NCBI RefSeq assembly: GCF_005405205.1
Contig: NZ_BJDP01000004.1
Span: 124,001-188,000 of the forward strand
Reading direction: 5' to 3'
Length of the DNA stretch: 64,000 bases
Source of the DNA: Enterococcus pingfangensis
Lineage (GTDB): Bacteria > Bacillota > Bacilli > Lactobacillales > Enterococcaceae
A program made the position numbers and the translations under genes. The notes beneath the pieces were generated by a model. The model saw only the letters and a list, made by a program, of their open reading frames with translations. It had not been told where the DNA came from and ran no database searches. Positions within the stretch are counted from its first letter, which is position 1. The number at the start of each line of letters is the position of its first letter. This document shows positions 8,798 through 16,964 of this stretch, one piece after another.

Positions 8798-8926
8798 CAT
8801 TTGGAGCAGGGAACAAGGTGTGAATCCTTGGCAGACCCTTTCTACTGTATAAGCAGACGAGATCTCATAACGCCACTTTCGGGAAGGCGAGATTTAGGAT
8901 GACGCGAAGTCAGGATACCAGCTCTT
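8798..8926 (+). promoter_or_regulatory. Cobalamin riboswitch upstream of and antisense to pocR
   Basis: The core signatures of the cobalamin aptamer are all present in order: GGGAAC, GGTGTGAATCC, ACTGT, GCCACT and the B12 box GAAGTCAGGATACC, closed by a GAGC/GCTC stem. It points rightward, but the only gene ahead, pocR, is on the opposite strand. A terminator lies about 70 bases downstream. By known logic, adenosylcobalamin binding would favour early termination; without it the RNA would extend as antisense to pocR. Confidence 0.93.
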
Positions 8927-8992
8927 TTGCTGAGATAATTGTATTGGGAAAGTTATTTCACCATAAAATAGTCATAGCGACGTTTATTTGGT

Positions 8993-9020
8993 GAGGTGTC
9001 TTCCAGACACCTCTTTTTTT
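8993..9020 (+). terminator. Riboswitch expression-platform terminator
   Basis: A perfect 8-bp stem (GAGGTGTC and GACACCTC) with a 5-base loop and seven T residues. It is placed where the upstream cobalamin aptamer could control whether transcription continues into the antisense strand of pocR. Confidence 0.88.
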
Positions 9021-9027
9021 ATCCAAA

Positions 9028-9053
9028 AAAACAGCCCTTAAAAAGGCTGTTTC
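9028..9053 (-). terminator. Terminator of pocR
   Basis: On the minus strand, AAACAGCC and GGCTGTTT (with further A-T pairs) form a hairpin followed by a run of T residues toward 9025. On the plus strand the tail is poor in T, so it should act mainly on the pocR transcript. Confidence 0.75.
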
Positions 9054-9059
9054 AAGAAT

Positions 9060-9956
9060 TTATTTCACTTTTCGATAGTTGACTGGAGTCATTCCTACAA
9101 GTTCCTTGAAGATTTTACAAAAATAGCTTGTTTGCGAATACCCGATATTTTGTGAGATTGACTTGATACTTAAATTAGATTGGGCCAACAGTGTCTTGGC
9201 TTGTTCAATTCTTTGTTGATTCAAATAAGTAATGAAACTGATGCCCATTTCTTTTTTAAAAAGTCGGCTAAAATAAAATTGACTCAAATAAACATGATTA
9301 GCCACGTCTTCTAAGGTTAAGTTGGTCGTTAAATTGTTTTCTATATATGCAATTGCTTTGTGGATCTCATCGTTTTTTGAATTGATCGCTGATTTCATCT
9401 CTTTCTTAGTGGTGTGAAAATTAAATTTAATGCGATTGCGCGGGTCGGTTTCATCAAAATGGTAGTCACCAATCGTTTTTAACAATGCAGCAGCAGATTT
9501 TATTTGAGTTGTGGAAACAAGCTTGATTTTTTTTCTAGCTTGTCGTAATTCTGAAGATTTCTCCCAATTAGTAACAATGGGATGGATTCGGGTGAATGGA
9601 CTTTGAAGATCTTCGTCCATTTCCACTTGGCCAAATAATGCAAAACCTAACAACTGATTGTTTCGAATAATGGGTAATGAAATATCTGTGAGACCAGCAT
9701 GACAACGGTAGATACACGGATCTCCATTTTTTGATGCTTCTAAACCGCCAAATGCATCACATTTTTGACAAAGAGATTTAAATTCAGGTTTTGAGCGCAT
9801 AATCTGACAGAAAGGTGAAAAATTATATAATTCAGATGTTTCGTTTCCATGGATATCAACGATCACAGAACCGAAATCCGCCGCAAGAGCAAAGTCTTTG
9901 ATTGTTTTAGATAGTTTTAATGAGCTTTCTGAGTTTAATGTGTTGGGGGTTTCCAT
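9060..9956 (-). CDS. pocR: PocR, AraC-family activator of the pdu locus
   Basis: A 298-residue regulator with an N-terminal PocR sensory domain (about residues 15-165) and a C-terminal AraC-type double helix-turn-helix (about 200-298). The sensory domain keeps its cysteine cluster: Cys50, CQKC at 63-66, Cys81 and Cys85. In Salmonella and Listeria, PocR activates pdu and cobalamin genes in response to 1,2-propanediol. The start has AGGAGGCG 7-8 bases upstream. It is divergent from pduA, so both promoters share one 283-base region. Its 3' end faces the antisense riboswitch RNA, which suggests B12-dependent control of its expression. Confidence 0.9.
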   Translation of the reverse strand: METPNTLNSESSLKLSKTIKDFALAADFGSVIVDIHGNETSELYNFSPFCQIMRSKPEFKSLCQKCDAFGGLEASKNGDPCIYRCHAGLTDISLPIIRNNQLLGFALFGQVEMDEDLQSPFTRIHPIVTNWEKSSELRQARKKIKLVSTTQIKSAAALLKTIGDYHFDETDPRNRIKFNFHTTKKEMKSAINSKNDEIHKAIAYIENNLTTNLTLEDVANHVYLSQFYFSRLFKKEMGISFITYLNQQRIEQAKTLLAQSNLSIKSISQNIGYSQTSYFCKIFKELVGMTPVNYRKVK

Positions 9957-10015
9957 GTAAGCGCCTCCTAATTACATATTATTTTAACAGAATAAAAAGA
10001 AAATTTAAATCTTGT

Positions 10016-10063
10016 TAATGATAATATCATTATTTTGACAAGCGAAAGACAAAATATTATTAT
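10016..10063 (+). promoter_or_regulatory. pduA operon promoter with palindromic operator candidates
   Basis: TTGACA (10035-10040), 17 bases, TATTAT (10058-10063): a near-consensus promoter directed at pduA. A perfect 17-base palindrome, TAATGATAATATCATTA, lies just upstream (10016-10032). A second inverted repeat, TATTTTG/CAAAATA, overlaps the -35 and spacer (10031-10057). These are the best PocR-site candidates in the pocR-pduA region. On the minus strand TAAAAT near 9982-9987 may be the pocR -10. Confidence 0.6.
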
Positions 10064-10160
10064 GGAAAAATCCTTTTTAACCAATGATTAGGGTTTATTT
10101 GTCGCTGTTTTAGAAATTTGAGGAAGCAAAATTTTAATATTATAAATAAAGTGATTGAAA

Positions 10161-10192
10161 GATAGGACAAATTTGTTCTATCTTTTTTGTTT
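10161..10192 (+). terminator. Leader terminator or attenuator upstream of pduA
   Basis: An 11-bp stem (GATAGGACAAA and TTTGTTCTATC, one wobble) is followed by TTTTTTGTTTATT. It lies within the predicted pduA leader, about 95 bases after the promoter and 50 before the gene. No gene ends here, so it must act on the pdu operon itself. A stretch at 10111-10120 (TAGAAATTTG) could pair with its right side and act as antiterminator. Confidence 0.7.
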
Positions 10193-10239
10193 ATTATAAA
10201 GAATGTAAGGGCTATCAAATTAATTAGGAGGAATGTTTT

Positions 10240-10518
10240 ATGCAACAAGAAGCGTTAGGAATGATTGAAACGAGGGGACTAATCGGTGCGATTGAAGCAG
10301 CAGACGCGATGGTCAAGGCGGCAAATGTTTCATTAATAGGAACAGAAAAAATTGGGTCTGGATTAGTCACTGTAATGGTTCGAGGAGACGTTGGTGCGGT
10401 CAAAGCAGCAGTTGATGCTGGTGTTTCTGCAGCTAATGCTGTTGGAGAAGTGATTTCTAATTATGTTATCCCACGACCTCATACCGAAGTTGAAGGCTTG
10501 CTCCCTAAGTCAGAATAG
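10240..10518 (+). CDS. pduA: PduA, major hexameric shell protein
   Basis: A 92-residue BMC-H protein that tiles the microcompartment facets and passes small polar substrates through its central pore. The typical sequence is present: [16 protein letters not shown], the pore loop [12 protein letters not shown], and [14 protein letters not shown], ending with IPRPH. TAGGAGGAA lies 7 bases before the ATG. It is first of the long pdu operon and nearly identical in its core to PduJ at 16965. Confidence 0.95.
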   Translation: MQQEALGMIETRGLIGAIEAADAMVKAANVSLIGTEKIGSGLVTVMVRGDVGAVKAAVDAGVSAANAVGEVISNYVIPRPHTEVEGLLPKSE

Positions 10519-10534
10519 AAAGGGTGAATAGCTG

Positions 10535-11344
10535 ATGACAAATACAGATTTACAAATTGAAGAAATTATGAAGCGTGTGTTAGAAAAAATGGATACTGGA
10601 AATGAAATAAAAAAAACTAATGAAGGAGATCGAAAAATGATTGATAAGCAATGTGCATTGACAGAATTTGTGGGAGCGACCGAGTTTGGAGACACGATTG
10701 GATTAGTAATTGCTAATGTGGACTCATCTTTATTAGAAACCATGAAATTAGAAAAAAAATATCGTTCGATTGGAATCGTTGGTGCACGTACGGGTGCCGG
10801 ACCACACATTATGGCTGCCGATGAAGCAGTTAAAGCGACCAATACCGAAGTTATCTTAATTGAGATGCCGCGTGATACAAAAGGTGGAGCGGGTCATGGA
10901 TCATTGATCATCTTTGGTGGAGATGATGTTTCCGATGTGAAACGTGCGGTGGAAGTAACATTAAAAGAGGTTGATACGCGTACGTTTGGCGATGTTTATG
11001 GAAATGAAGCCGGTCACATTGAATGTCAATATACGGCTCGTGCAAGTTACGCATGTAATAAAGTGTTTGGTGCACCTGTTGGGAAAGCATTTGGGATTTT
11101 AGTTGGTGCTCCTGCTGCAATTGGCGTGGTAATGGCAGATACAGCATTGAAATCAGCAAATGTAGATGTAGTGACATACGCAACGCCGCAAAATGGTCAA
11201 AGTTTCTCCAATGAAGTGACGATGACAATCACAGGGGATTCTGGTGCTGTTCGCCAAGCAATTATTTCAGCCCGTGAAATTGGGTGCCAATTATTGGGAA
11301 CTATGGGAAGCGCGCCTAAAAACGATCAACCATCATACATTTAA
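10535..11344 (+). CDS. pduB: PduB, trimeric tandem-BMC shell protein (with likely internal PduB' start)
   Basis: A 269-residue BMC-T protein with two BMC domains, forming pseudohexameric trimers. The N-terminal LQIEEIMKRVLEKMD helix resembles a lumen-binding peptide. A second start, ATG at 10637 (residue 35), is preceded by AAGGAG (10623-10628) with good spacing, and would make the shorter PduB' form known from Salmonella and Citrobacter. The motif GARTGAGPHIMAADEAVK and a second domain after FGILVGAPAAIGVV are clear. It lies 16 bases after pduA. Confidence 0.93.
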   Translation: MTNTDLQIEEIMKRVLEKMDTGNEIKKTNEGDRKMIDKQCALTEFVGATEFGDTIGLVIANVDSSLLETMKLEKKYRSIGIVGARTGAGPHIMAADEAVKATNTEVILIEMPRDTKGGAGHGSLIIFGGDDVSDVKRAVEVTLKEVDTRTFGDVYGNEAGHIECQYTARASYACNKVFGAPVGKAFGILVGAPAAIGVVMADTALKSANVDVVTYATPQNGQSFSNEVTMTITGDSGAVRQAIISAREIGCQLLGTMGSAPKNDQPSYI

Positions 11345-11363
11345 GAGTGGGAGTGAAAAATAG

Positions 11364-13025
11364 ATGAAATCAAAACGATTTGAGGAATTAGAAAAAAGAG
11401 CGGTTAATCAAGATGGTTTCGTAGATGAATGGGTTGAAGAAGGATTAATTGCTATGCAAAGTCCCAATGACCCTAAACCTAGTATTAAAATTGTTAATAA
11501 TGAGGTAGTTGAACTTGATGGAAAAAGTAAATCAGATTTCGATTTGATTGACTCATACATTGCACAATACGGAATAGATTTAACGCGAGCAGAAGAAGTG
11601 ATGAATATCTCTTCTAAAGACCTGGCAAACAAGATTGTAGATCCTAATATTTGTCGAGAAGAGATCATTCAATTGACAACAGCAGCAACGCCAGCAAAAT
11701 TAAATGAAGTCGTGGGCCATATGAACGTAGTCGAAATGATGATGGCTGTTCAAAAAATGCGTGCGCGTCGTCGTCCGACTACTCAATCTCACGTTACGAA
11801 TCTGCGTGATAATCCTGTTCAAATTGCAGCAGACGCAGCTGAAGGGGCTTTACGTGGATTTGATGAACAAGAAACAACAGTTGCAGTAGCTCGTTATGCG
11901 CCTTTTAATGCAGTGGCACTTATGGTCGGATCTCAAGTGGGACGTCCGGGTGTATTGACTCAATGTTCATTGGAAGAAGCAACCGAATTAGATTTAGGAA
12001 TGCGCGGCTTTACTGCTTACGCTGAAACGATCTCAGTTTATGGTACTGAGCGCGTCTTTACAGATGGTGATGATACACCATGGTCTAAAGGATTCTTAGC
12101 CTCTTGTTATGCATCTCGAGGATTAAAAATGCGCTTTACTTCTGGAACTGGGTCAGAGGTACAGATGGGTTATGCTGAAGGGAAATCAATGCTTTATCTT
12201 GAAACACGTTGTATTTATTTAACAAAAGCAGCGGGTGTTCAAGGCTTACAAAATGGTTCAATCAGTTGTATTGGTGTTCCGGGTGCAGTTCCTTCAGGAA
12301 TTCGTGCAGTTTTAGCAGAAAACTTGATTGCTATGTTACTTGACTTAGAAGTAGCTTCTGGAAATGACCAAACATTCTCTCATTCTGATATTCGCAGAAC
12401 AGCACGTTTGTTGATGCAATTCTTGCCAGGAACAGACTATATTTCATCAGGATACTCTGCAACACCAAACTACGACAATATGTTTGCCGGCTCCAATTTT
12501 GATGCAGATGATTATGATGATTATAACGTCCTTCAGCGGGACCTAAGAGTCGATGGCGGCTTGCGTCCGGTAAGTGAAGAAGATGTTGTAGCTGTTAGAA
12601 ATAAAGCAGCAAAAGCATTGCAAGGCTTATTTAACAAATTAGGCTTGCCAACGATCACTGATGAAGAGGTTGAAGCAGCAACTTATGCTCGCGGCTCGCA
12701 AGATATGCCTGATCGTGACATGGTTCAAGATATCAAAGCAGCAGAAGAATTATTGGCGCAAGGATCTACAGGTCTTGATCTTGTGAAGGGATTATCTGAA
12801 AGTGGTTTTGAAGATATAGCAGCAAGCGTACTTAATCTTCTAAAACAACGTGTAGCAGGAGATTTCTTACAAACATCTTCAATTTTTGATGCAGATTGGA
12901 ATGTGATTTCTGCGGTCAATGATAAAAATGATTATGCCGGACCAGGCACGGGTTACCGTCTTGATGGTTCAGAATGGGAAAAAGTGAAAGCTATTCCTAA
13001 AGCAATTAACCCGAAAGATATTTAA
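11364..13025 (+). CDS. pduC: Propanediol dehydratase large subunit
   Basis: The catalytic TIM-barrel subunit of adenosylcobalamin-dependent diol dehydratase; it converts 1,2-propanediol to propionaldehyde inside the microcompartment. At 553 residues it matches the length of known alpha subunits (about 554). Recognisable blocks include MKSKRFEELEKR at the start, RARRRPTTQSHVTN, and LETRCIYLTKAAGVQG. GGGAGTG precedes the ATG. It is followed after 12 bases by pduD and then pduE, the usual order. Confidence 0.97.
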   Translation: MKSKRFEELEKRAVNQDGFVDEWVEEGLIAMQSPNDPKPSIKIVNNEVVELDGKSKSDFDLIDSYIAQYGIDLTRAEEVMNISSKDLANKIVDPNICREEIIQLTTAATPAKLNEVVGHMNVVEMMMAVQKMRARRRPTTQSHVTNLRDNPVQIAADAAEGALRGFDEQETTVAVARYAPFNAVALMVGSQVGRPGVLTQCSLEEATELDLGMRGFTAYAETISVYGTERVFTDGDDTPWSKGFLASCYASRGLKMRFTSGTGSEVQMGYAEGKSMLYLETRCIYLTKAAGVQGLQNGSISCIGVPGAVPSGIRAVLAENLIAMLLDLEVASGNDQTFSHSDIRRTARLLMQFLPGTDYISSGYSATPNYDNMFAGSNFDADDYDDYNVLQRDLRVDGGLRPVSEEDVVAVRNKAAKALQGLFNKLGLPTITDEEVEAATYARGSQDMPDRDMVQDIKAAEELLAQGSTGLDLVKGLSESGFEDIAASVLNLLKQRVAGDFLQTSSIFDADWNVISAVNDKNDYAGPGTGYRLDGSEWEKVKAIPKAINPKDI

Positions 13026-13037
13026 GGAGGAGTAAAA

Positions 13038-13703
13038 ATGACAGAACTGAATGAAAACCTTTTACGCTCCATTATTAAAGAAGTTTTAACTGAAATGGAA
13101 GCGAGTACAGTTGATCAGCCCGTTGCATTTGAAGAATCAAAAACTGAATCTACTTCATCATCGGATTGGTTCAAATCTGTTGGTGTGGCTCAGCCAGGGA
13201 AATCTCAAGATGAAGTAGTTATCGCAGTAGCTCCCGCATTCGCTGATTCACAGACAACCAATATTGTCGGTATACCACATAAAGATATTTTGAAACAAGT
13301 AGTTGCTGGAATTGAAGAAGAGGGCTTAAAAGCTCGAATCGTTAAAGTTTATCGGACATCTGATGTGGCATTTGCAGGTGTTGAAGGGGATAAATTATCT
13401 GGTTCAGGAGTTTGTGTGTCGATTCAATCGAAAGGCACGGCAATTATTCATCAAAAAGATCTACAACCATTATCAAATCTAGAACTTTTCCCGCAAGCTC
13501 CGTTGATCACTTTAGAAACATATCGTGCGATCGGAAAAAATGCTGCGAAGTATGCTAAAGGCGAATCACCAAATCCAGTACCTATGATGAATGATCAAAT
13601 GGCTCGTCCTAAATATCAGGCTTTATCAGCTTTGCTACACATTAAAGAAACAAAACACGTAGTAATTGGAAAACCAGCAGAAGAAATTGCTGTAACTTTA
13701 TAG
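13038..13703 (+). CDS. pduD: Propanediol dehydratase medium subunit
   Basis: The beta subunit of diol dehydratase, 221 residues, contributing to cobalamin binding. The first residues, [14 protein letters not shown], form an amphipathic helix typical of an encapsulation peptide that targets the enzyme to the shell, joined by an acidic and Ser-rich linker to the core. The core region starts near [23 protein letters not shown] precedes the ATG. Confidence 0.95.
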   Translation: MTELNENLLRSIIKEVLTEMEASTVDQPVAFEESKTESTSSSDWFKSVGVAQPGKSQDEVVIAVAPAFADSQTTNIVGIPHKDILKQVVAGIEEEGLKARIVKVYRTSDVAFAGVEGDKLSGSGVCVSIQSKGTAIIHQKDLQPLSNLELFPQAPLITLETYRAIGKNAAKYAKGESPNPVPMMNDQMARPKYQALSALLHIKETKHVVIGKPAEEIAVTL

Positions 13704-13716
13704 TGAGGTGACTAGA

Positions 13717-14229
13717 ATGAATGAACAATCTATTGAAAGTTTGGTTCGGGGTATCTTAAAAGATATGAATAGCGGTACGAGTGCTACTGCAACAGAAAAT
13801 ACAGCAGATACTGGCGTAGCAACGGTCGCTGATTATCCAGTTGCCAAAAAACATCCAGAGTGGATAAAAACTAAAACGGGTAAAACATTAGATGATATCA
13901 CTTTAGAAAATGTTTTGAATGGTTCTTTAACACCAGACGATTTAAAAATCACACCAAGAATTTTAAAAGCACAGGGAGAAATCGCAACAAGTGCAGGCAG
14001 AAAGACGATTGCATCTAATTTTGACCGGGCATCAGAATTGACAGTAGTTCCTGATACTCGTGTTTTAGAAATGTACAATGCACTACGTCCATATCGTTCA
14101 AGTAAACAAGAATTACTGGATATCGCGAGTGAACTGGAAAATAAATACAATGCCCAAATTAGCGCAGATTATTTCCGCGAGGCAGCTGAATACTATGAAA
14201 AAAGGAAAAAATTAAAAGGTGATAATTAA
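13717..14229 (+). CDS. pduE: Propanediol dehydratase small subunit
   Basis: The gamma subunit of diol dehydratase, 170 residues. The N-terminal IESLVRGILKDMN helix looks like a second encapsulation peptide. The conserved core includes YPVAKKHPEWIKT and the C-terminal LRPYRSSKQELLDIA. I prefer ATG 13717, which has GAGGTG 6 bases upstream, over the in-frame GTG at 13708 that overlaps that site. Confidence 0.94.
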   Translation: MNEQSIESLVRGILKDMNSGTSATATENTADTGVATVADYPVAKKHPEWIKTKTGKTLDDITLENVLNGSLTPDDLKITPRILKAQGEIATSAGRKTIASNFDRASELTVVPDTRVLEMYNALRPYRSSKQELLDIASELENKYNAQISADYFREAAEYYEKRKKLKGDN

Positions 14230-14264
14230 TTTCTAATTTGGAATTTCAGGAAGAGGAGCAATGA

Positions 14265-16103
14265 ATGATGAGACATGTAATTGGAATTGATATTGGTAAT
14301 TCCTCAACTGAAGTGGCCTTGGTAGAAATTGATGACCACCAACATATTCGATTCCTAAAATCAGCTATTGCAGATACGACTGGTATAAAAGGAACGAAGA
14401 AGAATTTATTTGGGATTTATAAGGCAATCAATGAGGCGTGTACAAAAAATCACTTGTCAGTCAACGAGATTGACTTGATTCGAATCAACGAGGCTACACC
14501 AGTAATCGGGGATGTTGCGATGGAAACTATCACTGAAACAATCATTACAGAATCGACTATGATTGGACATAACCCGAAAACTCCAGGTGGATTAGGCTTA
14601 GGGGTAGGAACGACTATTCGCTTCAATGAATTAGAAAACAAGGGTAAACGAGCAACGCCTTATATTGTGATTATTGAAAAAGCATTTGAATTTGATGATG
14701 TTGCACGAAAGATCAATCATTTTGTTGAAAATGGATTTGAGATCACTGCAGCAATCATGCAATCAGATGATGGCGTCTTAGTAAATAATCGTTTAAGTAA
14801 AAAAATTCCAATCGTGGATGAGGTTTCCTATATAGATAAGGTACCAGTGGATATGTTAGCAGCAGTAGAAGTTGCTGAAACGGGTCGCGGAGTTTCACAA
14901 TTATCTAATCCGTACGGGATTGCGACCGTCTTTAATCTCGATTCGGAAGCGACTAAAAATATTGTACCAGTAGCCCGAGCACTAATTGGCAATCGTTCTG
15001 CAGTTGTAATCAAAACGCCAAAAGGGGATGTCAAGGCACGGACGATTCCAGCAGGAAAAATCGAGATTACCGGCGGCAATCGGCGAAACACTGTGAGTAT
15101 TTCAGCGGGTGCTGAAAAAATCATGGAAGTGATCACTGCGTTTGATACGATTGATAATGTCACTGGCGAATCAGGAACAAATGTTGGCGGTATGCTTGAA
15201 AAGGTTCGATTAACAATGGCGGAACTGACGGATCGTCCAATAGATCAAATTTTTATTCAAGATTTATTAGCGGTCAATACATTTGTACCAATCAGCGTTA
15301 AAGGTGGATTAGCCGGGGAATTCTCTATGGAGCAGGCAGTTGGGATTGCTTCAATGGTGAAATCAGACCACTTACAAATGTCAAAAATTGCGGATGAAAT
15401 TCAACGAGATTTAGGAATAAAAGTTGAAATAGGTGGTGCTGAAGCAGAGGCAGCGATTTTAGGCGCGCTAACGACACCAGGTACCTCAGCTCCTCTTGCA
15501 ATTTTAGACTTGGGTGCCGGTTCAACTGATGCTTCAATCATCAAAAAAGATGAAACGATTGTGGCAACTCATTTAGCTGGTGCGGGTGATATGGTAACCA
15601 TGTTGATTCGCTCAGAACTAGGATTAGAAGATACTTATTTGGCTGAAGATATCAAGAAATATCCGTTAGCGAAAGTAGAAAATATTTTCTATATTCGCCA
15701 TGAAGATGGCGCAGTACAATTCTTTGAGAAACCATTAGATCCCTCATTGTTCGCTAAAGTCGTTGTCGTTACTCCGAATGGTTTTGTTCCGATTCCTGGC
15801 GATGATTCTATTGAGAAAATTCGTTTGGTTCGTCAAACCGCGAAAGAACGTGTTTTTGTTACGAATGCTTTACGTGCTTTACGTCGTGTAAGTCCAACAG
15901 GCAATATTCGTGATATTCCATTTGTTGTAATTGTTGGAGGATCTGCACTAGACTTTGAGATTCCGCAAATCGTAACTAATGCATTATCCCATTACGGCTT
16001 AGTGGCGGGGCGCGGCAATATTCGTTATGTTGAAGGGCCACGAAATGCAGTAGCGACTGGATTGATTCTCTCTTATTTGAGGGAGGGATTAGATGGAGCT
16101 TGA
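14265..16103 (+). CDS. pduG: Diol dehydratase reactivase large subunit
   Basis: An Hsp70-like (ASKHA) ATPase, 612 residues, that exchanges damaged cobalamin in inactive diol dehydratase for fresh cofactor in an ATP-dependent way. The nucleotide-binding start GIDIGNSSTEVALVE and later ILDLGAGSTDASII are intact, and the length matches DdrA (about 610). AGGAAGAGGAG precedes two adjacent ATG codons at 14265 and 14268. It overlaps pduH by 11 bases, suggesting translational coupling of the two subunits. Confidence 0.96.
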   Translation: MMRHVIGIDIGNSSTEVALVEIDDHQHIRFLKSAIADTTGIKGTKKNLFGIYKAINEACTKNHLSVNEIDLIRINEATPVIGDVAMETITETIITESTMIGHNPKTPGGLGLGVGTTIRFNELENKGKRATPYIVIIEKAFEFDDVARKINHFVENGFEITAAIMQSDDGVLVNNRLSKKIPIVDEVSYIDKVPVDMLAAVEVAETGRGVSQLSNPYGIATVFNLDSEATKNIVPVARALIGNRSAVVIKTPKGDVKARTIPAGKIEITGGNRRNTVSISAGAEKIMEVITAFDTIDNVTGESGTNVGGMLEKVRLTMAELTDRPIDQIFIQDLLAVNTFVPISVKGGLAGEFSMEQAVGIASMVKSDHLQMSKIADEIQRDLGIKVEIGGAEAEAAILGALTTPGTSAPLAILDLGAGSTDASIIKKDETIVATHLAGAGDMVTMLIRSELGLEDTYLAEDIKKYPLAKVENIFYIRHEDGAVQFFEKPLDPSLFAKVVVVTPNGFVPIPGDDSIEKIRLVRQTAKERVFVTNALRALRRVSPTGNIRDIPFVVIVGGSALDFEIPQIVTNALSHYGLVAGRGNIRYVEGPRNAVATGLILSYLREGLDGA

Positions 16104-16470
16104 TTTTACTGTTCGACCAGTGGTAGTGATTTATCTTTCACAAATAAGTTTGGCGGAAGAGATTCAATATGTATTATACGGTTTGGAAGAAGAACAAATT
16201 CCGTATTCTTTAGAACAAGAAAATCTTTCAACAGCTGTGGAAGCGGCTTATGCTGCGGCGAATCAATCTTCTTTAAATGTTGGAATTGGCTATGTAAACA
16301 ATGAAGTAGCACTCCATTATAAAAATTTGGCACCAGAAACTCCTTATCAAGCGATTCAACGAGTTGTAACTTGTCCATCATTACTTTTGAAAAAATTTGG
16401 TGGGAATGCGGCACGTTTAGTAAAGGGTGTGCCATTCAAATCAATTGATCTTTTGGAGGTGAAAAAATGA
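16093..16470 (+). CDS. pduH: Diol dehydratase reactivase small subunit
   Basis: The small reactivase subunit (DdrB type), 125 residues, resembling the dehydratase beta subunit fold and swapping with it during reactivation. The family region EEQIPYSLEQE and the C-terminal GNAARLVKGVPFK match DdrB proteins. It overlaps pduG by 11 bases and pduK by 4 bases. Confidence 0.93.
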   Translation: MELDFTVRPVVVIYLSQISLAEEIQYVLYGLEEEQIPYSLEQENLSTAVEAAYAAANQSSLNVGIGYVNNEVALHYKNLAPETPYQAIQRVVTCPSLLLKKFGGNAARLVKGVPFKSIDLLEVKK

Positions 16471-16937
16471 ATCACGCAATTGGCTTAGTTGAAGTAAGAG
16501 GTTTAGCCAGTGCAATCGATGTATCAGATACGATGGTGAAAGTAGCAAATGTTGACCTTTTAGGTGTTGAAAAAGCAAAAGGCTTTGGTTTGATGACTAT
16601 TAAGGTCGCCGGAGATGTCGGAGCTGTAAAAGCAGCAGTTGATGCAGGAAAAGCTAAAGCTCTCGCTAACAACGTTTATCTGTCTTCATTAGTTATTCCT
16701 CGTCCAGCCAATGATTTAGAAAAAGTTTTCTTCAAAAAAGAAGAGGACGTTGAATTGATGTCTGAAAATATTGAAAAAGAGCAACTAATAGAAGAATCTG
16801 CAGAAGATTCAAAAAAGAAATCCGAAGAAAGTATTCTAGCAACTACATCAGTAAATGAAGCACCCGTAGAAATCCAAAGCAAAAAGAATCAATCAAAGGT
16901 TCAAAAAAAAGCGATGGATAAAAAAAAGAAGAAGTAA
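16467..16937 (+). CDS. pduK: PduK, BMC-H shell protein with a charged C-terminal extension
   Basis: An N-terminal BMC-H domain (about residues 1-90, with AIGLVEVRGLASAID and [13 protein letters not shown]) is followed by about 65 residues of Glu/Lys/Ser-rich extension ending in a lysine run. A C-terminal extension is usual for PduK, but the cysteine motif I associate with the Salmonella protein is absent; there is no Cys at all in this tail. It is a minor shell component. The gene overlaps pduH by 4 bases. Confidence 0.88.
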   Translation: MNHAIGLVEVRGLASAIDVSDTMVKVANVDLLGVEKAKGFGLMTIKVAGDVGAVKAAVDAGKAKALANNVYLSSLVIPRPANDLEKVFFKKEEDVELMSENIEKEQLIEESAEDSKKKSEESILATTSVNEAPVEIQSKKNQSKVQKKAMDKKKKK

Positions 16938-16964
16938 CTACAAAGTTAAATAGGAGGAATAGAT

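Larger units (their letters stand above)
8785..9020 (+). ncRNA. Riboswitch-controlled noncoding RNA (AspocR-like)
   Basis: The transcript from the 8747 promoter contains the cobalamin aptamer and ends at the terminator at 8993-9020; no open frame with a ribosome site lies within it. Listeria monocytogenes has the same arrangement, where a B12 riboswitch controls AspocR, an antisense RNA to pocR (Mellin and colleagues). Related riboswitch RNAs control eut genes in Enterococcus faecalis and Listeria. The short form is given here; the read-through form would continue into pocR beyond 9060. Its function in this organism is inferred. Confidence 0.65.

Noticed and set aside
10033-10050. cre (CcpA) site at the pduA promoter
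   Set aside because: TTTGACAAGCGAAAGACA has the central CG but misses the flanking TG and CA positions of the consensus.
10070-10192. ANTAR (EutV-type) paired hairpin target in the pduA leader
   Set aside because: I looked for two stem-loops with six-base loops of the A-x2-G type next to the terminator and did not see them.
10060-10248. Minus-strand open frame of 62 codons across the pduA leader
   Set aside because: AT-rich, Ile/Leu/Phe-heavy by composition, no ribosome site, and it covers the pduA promoter and leader terminator.
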